41,199 nucleotides of DNA, from contig JAISHW010000040.1 of the NCBI GenBank assembly GCA_031262365.1, positions 1 through 41,199 on the forward strand, in the 5' to 3' direction. The position numbers and the translations under genes were made by a program. Positions 1 to 7,221 of this stretch are shown here, in pieces; position 1 is the stretch's first letter; every line of letters starts with the position of its first letter. This stretch comes from Lentimicrobiaceae bacterium. Lineage in GTDB: Bacteria; Bacteroidota; Bacteroidia; Bacteroidales; F082. Below the pieces are notes generated by a model. The model worked only from the letters and a program-made list of their open reading frames with translations, made no database searches and was not told the DNA's origin.

Positions 1-47
1 ACCCTATCCGACCGCTGGGTTTATAGTTCGTTGTTCTTGACATAAGA

Positions 48-117
48 TACCGTTTTATTGTAGGCAAATATACAACTTATATCGCTAATATGCAAGTAGT
101 TAATTATTAGAAGTGCC
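48..117. repeat. Direct repeat, copy A (left flank of restriction gene)
   Basis: This stretch aligns with 1506-1574 in the same orientation, with 59 of 70 columns matching by eye and one gap. The last 18 bases (TTAATTATTAGAAGTGCC) are identical. It overlaps the last codons and stop of the restriction-like gene and runs into the downstream non-coding DNA. The two copies bracket about 1.4 kb containing that gene and its small neighbour. It may be the scar of a cassette insertion or duplication at a related gene end. Confidence 0.75.
65..95 (-). promoter_or_regulatory. Bacteroidota-type promoter facing out of the window
   Basis: On the minus strand, a TTG (-33 element) at 95-93 is followed after 20 bases by TATATTTG (72-65), matching the TAnnTTTG -7 consensus of the Bacteroidota primary sigma factor. 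It lies just downstream of the restriction gene stop and points toward position 1. It would therefore drive an unseen gene to the left. The equivalent positions in repeat copy B are degraded. Confidence 0.5.
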
Positions 118-1120
118 CAAAAATAAATTCCGCTCTATCTCTTCCAAAACTTTTTTCGGTAATTGCTCCGCTCATTTTCTCCGAAGTCAGTTTCAAAACC
201 GCTTTGCTTTTCATTGCTTTGCCATTAACTTTTACTTCGCATAGGTTAGAGTAAAGAATCATTTTCAGTAAGCCGTCTTTTATATCTCCAATGCTTGGCA
301 AAATGCAGGTTTTGCTGTGTTTGTCTTCTATAAGATAAACCGTGTTGCCGTCAATCAAAATCTCATCAACCGTGAAGAAATATTGCCCGCCCAAATAATT
401 TGTTATTGTAATTTTTGCTTTTGTAAGCGTTGATAAACATTCTTTTGGTTGAATTGTGTGAATTTCTCGCGTTTGCGCTTTTTCTGCTTTTTCGCGCGAA
501 AACAGCATGAAATTTTCTACCTCATTGCCTATTTTTGCTTTGAAATTATCCAATCCGTCAAAATTATGAAGTTTTACGCCAAGTTTGCGTTCTGTTTCGG
601 CATAAGCGGTTTTTGCTTTGTCTATAATTCCGTGCAAGTTGGTTTTTAGTTCGTTCAAGTTCCAATGTAAAGCGGAACTATGGTATTGCTCAACCTCCTT
701 TATTTTTGAAACAATGTATTCATTATCAAATTGTTGATTGGTAATTTTATTAGCATATCGCGGATTAACTTCCGCCTTGTTGTAGTAAGCAAAAATCACA
801 TAAACATCAAGCAACGACATCAGCGAAACCGTGTCCCATTGCAGAAAATCGCGGTCGCCGTCTGCGCCTTCGTCTTTCACAATCGGAATAACGGTAATTT
901 TCTTGGAAATATTCAGCGTGTTATAAACTCTTTCGTAAGGATATGAGCGTGTGCGTTTTGGCGAAACCCATTTGGAAAGGGCAAAGGTATTGTTGCCGTT
1001 TTTTACAATGCACGCCGCAGGGCAAGCATTTATATCAAATGTGTCTGCCTCAATTACATCCAATTCCGGTTTTATGAATTGTTTGTATGTTATCCCTGTG
1101 ATTTTGCCTGTGATGTTCAT
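107..1120 (-). CDS. Putative type II restriction endonuclease (PD-(D/E)xK-like)
   Basis: A 337-residue soluble protein with no membrane segment or signal peptide. The middle-to-C-terminal part carries VDEILIDGNTVYLIEDKHSK, in which an Asp is followed after a beta-hairpin-like spacing by E-D-K. This is the spacing expected of a PD-(D/E)xK nuclease core. A conserved-looking N-terminal block reads SKWVSPKRTRSYPYERVYNTL. From memory this block recurs in proteins annotated as type II restriction enzymes in Bacteroidota and other bacteria; that is a family impression, not a search result. It lies 11 bp downstream of a relic that also resembles a restriction enzyme. No DNA methyltransferase is visible in the window, so the partner must be to the left, elsewhere or lost. 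The recognition site cannot be inferred. Confidence 0.55.
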   Translation of the reverse strand: MNITGKITGITYKQFIKPELDVIEADTFDINACPAACIVKNGNNTFALSKWVSPKRTRSYPYERVYNTLNISKKITVIPIVKDEGADGDRDFLQWDTVSLMSLLDVYVIFAYYNKAEVNPRYANKITNQQFDNEYIVSKIKEVEQYHSSALHWNLNELKTNLHGIIDKAKTAYAETERKLGVKLHNFDGLDNFKAKIGNEVENFMLFSREKAEKAQTREIHTIQPKECLSTLTKAKITITNYLGGQYFFTVDEILIDGNTVYLIEDKHSKTCILPSIGDIKDGLLKMILYSNLCEVKVNGKAMKSKAVLKLTSEKMSGAITEKSFGRDRAEFIFGHF

Positions 1121-1131
1121 GATTTATGCTT

Positions 1132-1329
1132 TTAAATTTGATAAAAATAATTTCTTAACATCAACGCAATCATAATTTTACTATAAGTTTCGGTGATTGC
1201 TTCATTTATCTTGTTGTTGCCGGGAATGTAGAGCACTCCGTCGAGGATGGTCGGATACACCTGAAACAAATCGTCCAAATAGGAACGCTGACAAGCGTAT
1301 TCGATGCTAAGTTGCGTCCACTTATTCAT
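1132..1329 (-). pseudogene. Internally deleted relic of a type II restriction endonuclease
   Basis: A 65-codon ORF. Its first ~28 residues (MNKWTQLSIEYACQRSYLDD...VYPTI) resemble the N-terminus of a ~300-residue type II restriction enzyme family that I remember as Tsp45I-like. Its last ~37 residues (LDGVLYIPGNNK...) resemble the C-terminus of the same family. The nuclease core between them is absent, and the two ends are joined in frame around ACCATCCTC. The reading is from remembered family patterns, so the exact family is uncertain. Without the core it cannot cut DNA. It lies just upstream of, and on the same strand as, the restriction-like gene at 107-1120. Confidence 0.5.
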
Positions 1330-1442
1330 GTCATTTATTTATGGGTTATCTTTCAGTTCGCTCATCTGGTGGCTATCTCCATTTATGATTGTAGTTTGGT
1401 TTTGTTCAACATTTCTCTTTTCGTTAATTCAATTCACAACTA

Positions 1443-1450
1443 CAAATGTA
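1443..1450 (-). promoter_or_regulatory. Possible promoter -7 element for the restriction-gene pair
   Basis: The minus strand reads TACATTTG here, matching TAnnTTTG. It lies about 115 bases upstream of the small relic ORF and could serve the relic and the restriction gene together. No clear TTTG lies at the expected -33 distance, so this is a partial match only. Confidence 0.3.
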
Positions 1451-1505
1451 CAAAATTACTTCGGGCTATCTTTGGACGGAGTGTTCAAATCGTATTGTGC
1501 TTAAC

Positions 1506-1574
1506 TACCGTTTATTGTAGGCAAAAACATAAATTATATTCCTAATTTACAAGCAATTAATTATTAGAAGTGCC
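1506..1574. repeat. Direct repeat, copy B (right flank of restriction region)
   Basis: This is the partner of the repeat at 48-117. Read on the minus strand it ends with CAC TTC TAA, like the last codons of the restriction gene, but the coding sequence before that is not preserved. Copy B may therefore be the leftover 3' end of an older related gene. Confidence 0.7.
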
Positions 1575-1981
1575 TTTAGAATAATTTTTCGCTGTCGCTG
1601 TTTCAGGTTGATAAATTGTCTTGCTGTGGAAAGGTTTGTTTTTGCTGTTTTTTTGCCTGTACTTTTTGGATTGATGTCTGTCATTTAGGCGTAGCACTAA
1701 AATTGCCCGCAACGTTTCTTTTATCAAAAGATAAGTTCACAAATTTACAAAAAGTGCAGCTGTTAAAGACCGGAAAGTTTAAAAAGCCCATGTCGCGCAT
1801 TTTTAGTATTTTTGCTTCTGAAAATAATGTTTTTATCTGAAAATGGTTCATTTAAAAATTATTATATCTGGGAGCAAAACAAAAGAAAACAAACAACGTT
1901 TGATGAACAAAAAGTTGTTTTTATGCGCAAAATAATGCACACCAGTCGAAGTTCTTTTTAATAACAGACACACAGCTTATT
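1575..1981. other. Non-coding stretch upstream of the acyl-activating gene
   Basis: About 400 bases with no convincing gene. A 74-codon ORF on the + strand at 1616-1840 is Cys/Phe-rich and lacks recognisable features, so it was not accepted. The only signal seen is the promoter-like box at 1807-1814; a leader of about 160 bases follows before the next start codon. Confidence 0.6.
1807..1814 (+). promoter_or_regulatory. Possible promoter -7 element for the acyl-activating gene
   Basis: TATTTTTG matches the TAnnTTTG consensus and lies about 170 bases before the start codon at 1982. The -33 region holds only a weak TTTA match. Confidence 0.35.
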
Positions 1982-4474
1982 ATGATAAAAAATCAAGGGT
2001 CTAAAACAGCTCTGACATTTGGCGAAGAAAAAGTTTCTTATAACAATTTTCTTAAAAAAATAAATCATTTTTCCTCTTTTTTTACTATTTCACCCGGTAC
2101 GCATTGTGCTATTTTTTCGGAAAACAGATTGGGCTGGGTTTATGCTTTTTATTCGATTTGGTACCAAAAGGGCATTGCCGTTCCGATCGACCATTTATCG
2201 ACTGTTCCGGAAACGGCATACATTTTGAAAGACGCGACTCCTGCAATCGTTTTTTGTTCGAAAAAATACGAGCAAAGCATTTGGGAAGCTATTTACAAGT
2301 CTGAAATTCCCACACCCAAAGTCATCATCATCGATACTTATGAAGAAACAGACGTTTCTAAATTAGAAAGCATCGAAATGCCTGAAGTGGAAGATGAAGA
2401 TACGGCACTTATTATTTACACTTCGGGAACTACCGGAACCCCAAAAGGTGTCATGCTTTCGTACAAAAACATTATATACAATTGTCTTTCTGTATCGAAA
2501 AACATAGAAATTTACACCGAAGATTCAAAAGTATTGGTTTTGTTGCCGTTGCATCATGTGTTGCCTTTGGTAGGAACAATTATCGTAACATTTTTCGTCG
2601 GAGCGACAGCTTGCATTTCGCCTTCACTTGCTACAGAAGACATTATGCAAACGCTTCAGCAAAACAAAATCACACTTGTTATCGGTGTGCCGCGCTTGTA
2701 TGCGTTGATTCATAAAGGAATCATAACGAAAATCAATCAGAGCTTTGCTGCAAAAAAACTACTTGCATTGGCTAGAAAACTAAAATGGAAAGCCTTTTCA
2801 AAAACAGTATTTAAAACCGTTCACGAAAAATTTGGCGGTTCGCTCCAAACACTTGTTTCGGGAGGTGCTGCTTTAGACAAAACCGTTGGCAACGATTTTG
2901 TGGCATTAGGTTTTGATGTTCTAGACGGGTTCGGAATGACCGAAGCCGCGCCGATGATTACATTCACACGACCGAGTAACATACGCATTGGTTCGCCCGG
3001 ACAAGTGGTTCCGGGTTCGGAACTAAAAATTATCGATGGAGAAATTGCCACTTTTGGCGACAACGTCATGAAAGGCTACTACAACCGTCCTGAAGAAACC
3101 GCCGAAGTGCTTCGCAACGGATGGCTCTATACCGGCGATTTGGGATATATCGACGAAAAAGGTTTCCTTTTCATTACCGGTCGGAAAAAAGAAATTATCG
3201 TGCTTTCGAACGGCAAAAAACTCAATCCGAACGAAATCGAAGAAGAAATAATGGCTTCGGAATTGGTTGCCGATTGCGGCGTATTCCATCTTGGCGACGC
3301 GCTTCAACTGCTTATTGTTCCGAGCAAAACAGCTCGTGATATGCGCGGCGATGAAACCTTGGAAGATTTTTTCCGCGCTAAACTATTGAAATCGTATAAC
3401 GAAAGTGTTTCGACGTATAAAAAAATACAACGCATTCATTTTACCGATGCCGAACTTCCGCGCACGCGATTGGGAAAAATTCAGCGATTCAAACTTCACG
3501 AATTTATCGAAAAACCAGAAATTACCGTTCCTGAAAAAATCGAAAAAATCGAAAGCGAAGTTTACAACCTGATAGCGGCATACTTGGAAGAAGAAAAACA
3601 ACGAAAAGTCGTTCCGACAATGCACATCGAAAATGATTTGGAATTGGATTCGTTGGAAAAAATCGGACTGCAATCGTTCATATTCAATGCTTTTGGTGTA
3701 AGTATCGATGCGGCACAGTTGGCTACTTACGAAAATATTTTGGTGCTGTCGGAATACATCGAAACAATTAAAGTAAAAGCCGAAGATGTAAAAATCAACT
3801 GGCATCAGATTTTACACGAAAAAACGCAATTGAAATTGCCAAGAACTTGGTTTACAAAATATCTCATTGCTTGGATTTCACGTGTGTTTTTTACTTTATA
3901 TTTCAGGTTTCACACACGCGGCGTCAAAAACATTCCTGAAGGACCGGCTATCATTGCGCCAAACCATCAAAGTTTTTTCGATGGCTTGTTTGTAACGGCT
4001 TATTTACGTTACAAACAAGTGCGCGAAACCTATTTCTATGCCAAAGAGAAGCACGTGAAAAAACCTTGGTTAAAATTTTTCGCCGATCGTAATAATGTGA
4101 TTGTGATGGATTTAACACGCGACCTAAAAGAGTCGATTCAGAAATTAGGCGAAGTGCTGAAAGAAAACAAAAAAATCATCATTTTCCCTGAAGGAACACG
4201 TTCGAAAACAGGAAAATTAGGCGAATTCAAGAAAACTTTTGCCATTTTGAGTCGCGAACTAAACGTACCTATTGTCCCTGTTTCCATTTCAGGTGCTAAT
4301 TATGCCTTACCGAGCGGAAGTATTTTCCCGCGCCCTTGGAAACGCATCAATATCGATTTTATGAATCCGATTTATCCCGAAGGAAAAACATACGAAACGA
4401 TTGCACAAAGCGTAAAAGAAAAGATTGAATATTGTTTACAAAAACGCACAAAGCAAACGAAATCAAAAAGTTAA
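1982..4474 (+). CDS. Fused long-chain acyl-activating enzyme, acyl-carrier domain and PlsC acyltransferase
   Basis: An 830-residue, three-part protein. Residues ~1-500 are an AMP-forming acyl-CoA/acyl-ACP synthetase: TSGTTG at 147-152, DGFGMTEAAP, YTGDLG, the GRKKEIIVLSNGKKLNP hinge and a C-terminal RTRLGKIQR holding the expected catalytic Lys. Residues ~520-600 form an acyl-carrier domain whose DLELDSLEKI places the phosphopantetheine on Ser557. Residues ~620-830 are a PlsC-type 1-acylglycerol-phosphate acyltransferase with NHQSFFDG (His662) and FPEGTRSK (near 735). Known biology: E. coli Aas combines the same two catalytic activities in the opposite order and without an internal carrier. 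Inference: it activates a fatty acid, tethers it to its own carrier and transfers it to a lysophospholipid at the membrane. Its stop overlaps the stop of the convergent phosphatase gene by 4 bases. Confidence 0.9.
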   Translation: MIKNQGSKTALTFGEEKVSYNNFLKKINHFSSFFTISPGTHCAIFSENRLGWVYAFYSIWYQKGIAVPIDHLSTVPETAYILKDATPAIVFCSKKYEQSIWEAIYKSEIPTPKVIIIDTYEETDVSKLESIEMPEVEDEDTALIIYTSGTTGTPKGVMLSYKNIIYNCLSVSKNIEIYTEDSKVLVLLPLHHVLPLVGTIIVTFFVGATACISPSLATEDIMQTLQQNKITLVIGVPRLYALIHKGIITKINQSFAAKKLLALARKLKWKAFSKTVFKTVHEKFGGSLQTLVSGGAALDKTVGNDFVALGFDVLDGFGMTEAAPMITFTRPSNIRIGSPGQVVPGSELKIIDGEIATFGDNVMKGYYNRPEETAEVLRNGWLYTGDLGYIDEKGFLFITGRKKEIIVLSNGKKLNPNEIEEEIMASELVADCGVFHLGDALQLLIVPSKTARDMRGDETLEDFFRAKLLKSYNESVSTYKKIQRIHFTDAELPRTRLGKIQRFKLHEFIEKPEITVPEKIEKIESEVYNLIAAYLEEEKQRKVVPTMHIENDLELDSLEKIGLQSFIFNAFGVSIDAAQLATYENILVLSEYIETIKVKAEDVKINWHQILHEKTQLKLPRTWFTKYLIAWISRVFFTLYFRFHTRGVKNIPEGPAIIAPNHQSFFDGLFVTAYLRYKQVRETYFYAKEKHVKKPWLKFFADRNNVIVMDLTRDLKESIQKLGEVLKENKKIIIFPEGTRSKTGKLGEFKKTFAILSRELNVPIVPVSISGANYALPSGSIFPRPWKRINIDFMNPIYPEGKTYETIAQSVKEKIEYCLQKRTKQTKSKS

Positions 4475-4950
4475 AGTTTCCAGTTTCCATCTAACAGAAA
4501 CCGTATCAAATTCTCGACACTTTCTTCGAGCAATTCGATAACGGTATCAAACCCACTCGAATTGCCGTAATAGGGATCGGGAACGTGGTCGAATCGGTTA
4601 TGAGCAAAAAATTGTGCCATTTTCAGAATCTTTTTCTCGTCGTCGGGTTTTAACGCAAGTTTGTGAATATCAAAATAATTACGATCGTCCATCACAACGA
4701 TATAATCAAATCTGTCAAAATCTTCTTGCAGAAACTTACGCGAAAGACTCGTGATTTCGTAACCGTGATTTTTAGCCGCTTGCCGCATGCGCAAATCTGC
4801 TTTTTCGCCTTGATGATAACCCGAAGTTCCCGCCGAATCAGTCAAAAAAGACAAATTTCTTTGTGCAACCTGATATTGAAAAATAGTTTCAGCCATCGGC
4901 GAACGGCAAATGTTGCCCATGCAAACAAAAAGAATCTTATAGTTTTTCAT
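4471..4950 (-). CDS. Low-molecular-weight protein tyrosine phosphatase
   Basis: The signature loop CMGNICRS (C-x5-R) lies at the extreme N-terminus (Cys10 to Arg16), as in all low-molecular-weight tyrosine phosphatases. The general-acid Asp is in DPYYG toward the C-terminus. The family hydrolyses phosphotyrosine through a phosphocysteine intermediate. The start was set at the Met before KNYKILFV. A longer reading from 4974 adds eight residues (MIYNCNIS) before the first beta strand and would abut the upstream gene's stop. It lies directly downstream of the glutaminyl cyclase gene on the same strand and is probably cotranscribed with it. No tyrosine kinase or capsule cluster is adjacent, so its substrate is unknown. 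Confidence 0.9.
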   Translation of the reverse strand: MKNYKILFVCMGNICRSPMAETIFQYQVAQRNLSFLTDSAGTSGYHQGEKADLRMRQAAKNHGYEITSLSRKFLQEDFDRFDYIVVMDDRNYFDIHKLALKPDDEKKILKMAQFFAHNRFDHVPDPYYGNSSGFDTVIELLEESVENLIRFLLDGNWKL

Positions 4951-4974
4951 GCTAATATTACAGTTATAAATCAA

Positions 4975-5976
4975 TTATTCGTTATAAACAACATGCAACA
5001 CAAGCGTTCCGACAACATCAAGTGTCGACCGGTCGATATGCTCCATCGAGTCGTTCATCGTGTGCCAATATTCAAAAAAACTGCCGTTTTCGCTCTCTTC
5101 GACCAAATGAATAATGTTGATTGTCGGAATTCCGGCAATGGTATTCATCGGAAGGTGATCGTCGGTAATTGGATTTCCTAACACTTTCGGAAACGAGTTA
5201 CCATAACCGAGATTATGCGCTTTTTGCCACACTTTGTTGCTGAGCCATGCGGCATATTGTTGCGAAAAATATTCTTGTGGAAAAATTGGATTCGTCGCTC
5301 CAACCATATCCAACAAAATTCCAAAACTTGCTTGGTATCCGCGTATATGCGGCGTTTGCGACCAATGTGTCGAACCCAAAGCCCAACCACCATCTTGCTG
5401 TTGACGCTCTTCTAACCACGCCGGCGCACCATAATCTTCCAAATCGAACAACACAATGTCGACTCCAAGATGCTTTGGCAACGGATTTTTTTTAAAGATG
5501 CGTGCCAATTCAATCAAAACACCCACGCCGCTGGCACCGTCATTAGCCCCGTCAATTGCTTTTTTGTGATTCGATTGATTTAAATCGTAATCGGCAAACG
5601 GACGCGAATCCCAGTGTGCTGCTAATACAATACGTTTTTTTGCTTCGCTGTTGAACGCAGCAATAATATTTTTTCCGTCAATTCCGCGTCCATCGTAAAG
5701 ACGCGTGCGAAAAGGTTGAACAAAAACCGAATCGGCATACGATTGCAGTTTTTCTGCCAACCATGTAGCCGTTTTAGCATGAGCGTTTGTTTCGGGGACA
5801 CGCGGACCAAACGACACTTGTTTGGCGACAAAACTATAAGCCGAATCGGCATCGAAAATAGGCACAGCTACGGTTTCTTTTTGTGGTTTTTGCACTTGTT
5901 GTGTGTTTGACATTTCGCTGTTCGAACACGAAGCTAAAAAAAAGAATATCAAAGGAAAAGGTATCAAAAAACGCAT
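4975..5976 (-). CDS. Lipoprotein glutaminyl-peptide cyclotransferase (type II QC, M28 fold)
   Basis: A signal peptide ends in the lipobox LASC with Cys17, so the mature protein should be a lipoprotein at the cell envelope. The M28 core carries AAHWDSRPFAD (His121), GANDGASG (Asp146), FDLEDYG (Glu180 as general base, Asp181 as metal ligand), LLDMVGA and DDHLPM with the late metal-binding His. The FGPRVPET block and the DSRPFAD motif fit the Porphyromonas-type glutaminyl cyclase rather than an aminopeptidase. Known role: conversion of N-terminal Gln to pyroglutamate on exported proteins, which is common in this phylum because many signal peptides leave Gln at +1. The remaining alternative is a plain M28 aminopeptidase. 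It is followed at once by the phosphatase gene. Confidence 0.85.
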   Translation of the reverse strand: MRFLIPFPLIFFFLASCSNSEMSNTQQVQKPQKETVAVPIFDADSAYSFVAKQVSFGPRVPETNAHAKTATWLAEKLQSYADSVFVQPFRTRLYDGRGIDGKNIIAAFNSEAKKRIVLAAHWDSRPFADYDLNQSNHKKAIDGANDGASGVGVLIELARIFKKNPLPKHLGVDIVLFDLEDYGAPAWLEERQQQDGGWALGSTHWSQTPHIRGYQASFGILLDMVGATNPIFPQEYFSQQYAAWLSNKVWQKAHNLGYGNSFPKVLGNPITDDHLPMNTIAGIPTINIIHLVEESENGSFFEYWHTMNDSMEHIDRSTLDVVGTLVLHVVYNE

Positions 5977-5993
5977 ATTGATAAGATTTGATG

Positions 5994-6001
5994 CAAAAGT
6001 A
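5994..6001 (-). promoter_or_regulatory. Promoter -7 element for glutaminyl cyclase
   Basis: The minus strand reads TACTTTTG, a match to TAnnTTTG, 17 bases before the start codon. The upstream region is T-rich with TTTTG, but not at ideal spacing. Confidence 0.45.
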
Positions 6002-6145
6002 AAGAAAAAGGCACAAAAGGAAAAAGTACGAAAGCAAGACCGTCAAATCTCATTTTGTTAAGTCATGACATCTTTGTTATTTCTTTGATTTACTATTTCG
6101 ATTAAAGTGAAAAAATATCATTATTTAAGATTTAACTTTCTAAAT
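6002..6145. other. Short intergenic region
   Basis: About 145 bases between the cyclase promoter and the LD-carboxypeptidase stop. No gene or strong hairpin is seen; the nearest structure is the palindrome at 6162-6188, inside the neighbouring ORF. Confidence 0.5.
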
Positions 6146-7081
6146 CTAAGATTTCTCGATTTCGTTATCGCTTCGCTCGAAATAACGACTCTCTTTAAAC
6201 AAAACACCACTTTTGGTTACTTCCAAGTGTGTTTCGGCACCCAAAACAAAGGCTTTATTATTGTCGAAATGTCCGGCCGGAAAACCAAAACAAACCGGAA
6301 AATCATATTCCGACACATGCTCGGCAATAATTTGTTCGGCTGTTTTTCCGAATGGAATAGCGTTGTCGCGCATGGTTGTCATGCCACCAACAACAAGTGC
6401 CGAAAGGTTTTTGAAAATACCGGCACGTTTCAAAGCCAAAACCATTCGGTCAATATGGTATAAATATTCGTCTAAATCTTCGATAAACAGTATTTTGTTG
6501 CGCGTGTCGGGAAAAATTTCCGAGCCTAACATTGAATAAAGCACCGACAAATTTCCGCCAACAATAGGGGCTTCGGCAGTTCCTGTTTTGTTTAATTCGT
6601 GTTTTTCGATGCAATATTCGATTGGTTTTCCTTCTAAAGCATCAAAAAGCGAATTGATCGCTTGTTTCGTGTTCGTGTCAAAATTGATTGGCATCGTGGC
6701 ATGCAAACTTTCGAAACCAATTTGCTGCAATTTTCCGTGAAAAACAGTGCTATCGCTGTATCCCACAAGCCATTTCGGCTGTTTAATAAATGTGTCAAAA
6801 CACAGTTTGTCGACAATTCGCAAGCCGCCATAACCGCCTCTAACAAAAAGAATTGCTTTGATTTCGGCATCATCGAGTCGTTCTTGAAAAATCTGAGCAC
6901 GTAACGCATCATCGCCGGCATATTGATGGTTCTCGGCAAAAAGCCGTTCATCAAAAACAGGTTCGAAACCACGTTGTTCAATCATCGAAACGGCTTTCGA
7001 TATTTCGTCGCGCAAAATTTTCCGCGCCGGAGCCACAAGTGCTATTTTATCGCCGGAGCGAAGAAAAGGAGGCGTTTTCAT
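6146..7081 (-). CDS. LD-carboxypeptidase (peptidase family S66)
   Basis: The family hallmarks are in order: LRSGDKIALVAPA at the N-terminus, FVRGGYGGLR, VGYSDST with nucleophile Ser109, FIEDLDEYLYHIDRM with the catalytic Glu, and PAGHFDNN with the catalytic His. The length of 311 is normal. Known function: cleavage between the L- and D-amino acids of murein tetrapeptides during cytoplasmic peptidoglycan recycling. It has no signal peptide, consistent with this. Oddity: the last ~14 residues (FKESRYFERSDNEIEKS region) are encoded by an inverted-repeat element of intergenic type, so the native C-terminus probably ended earlier and was extended. It is transcribed alone. Confidence 0.9.
   Translation of the reverse strand: MKTPPFLRSGDKIALVAPARKILRDEISKAVSMIEQRGFEPVFDERLFAENHQYAGDDALRAQIFQERLDDAEIKAILFVRGGYGGLRIVDKLCFDTFIKQPKWLVGYSDSTVFHGKLQQIGFESLHATMPINFDTNTKQAINSLFDALEGKPIEYCIEKHELNKTGTAEAPIVGGNLSVLYSMLGSEIFPDTRNKILFIEDLDEYLYHIDRMVLALKRAGIFKNLSALVVGGMTTMRDNAIPFGKTAEQIIAEHVSEYDFPVCFGFPAGHFDNNKAFVLGAETHLEVTKSGVLFKESRYFERSDNEIEKS
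6162..6188. repeat. Palindromic intergenic-type repeat inside a gene's 3' end
   Basis: TCGTTAT (6162-6168) pairs with ATAACGA (6182-6188), and the interior TTCG..CGAA can pair further. This resembles a dispersed intergenic palindrome I have met in Bacteroidota genomes (core of the type TTTCGAGCGAAGCG). It encodes the tail of the LD-carboxypeptidase, and its transcript could also form a 3' hairpin. Confidence 0.5.
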
Positions 7082-7221
7082 TTGGTATTATTACTTATTT
7101 TTGCAGCACTAAATTTTTGTTCAAACAACAAATTGTAGTAACAATTATTTAATTGATTTTCAATAATAAAACGATTCCACGTCGAAATATTCGATAATTT
7201 ACAAAACGCAAAAATACGCTT

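Noticed and set aside
1312-1545. 77-codon Cys/Phe-rich ORF on the + strand
   Set aside because: It overlaps repeat copy B and the probable promoter of the restriction pair, and its composition is typical of antisense AT-rich DNA.
3383-3805. 140-codon ORF on the minus strand inside the acyl-activating gene
   Set aside because: It is antisense to well-conserved coding sequence, very rich in Phe/Gln/Arg and shows no domain. It is a shadow ORF.
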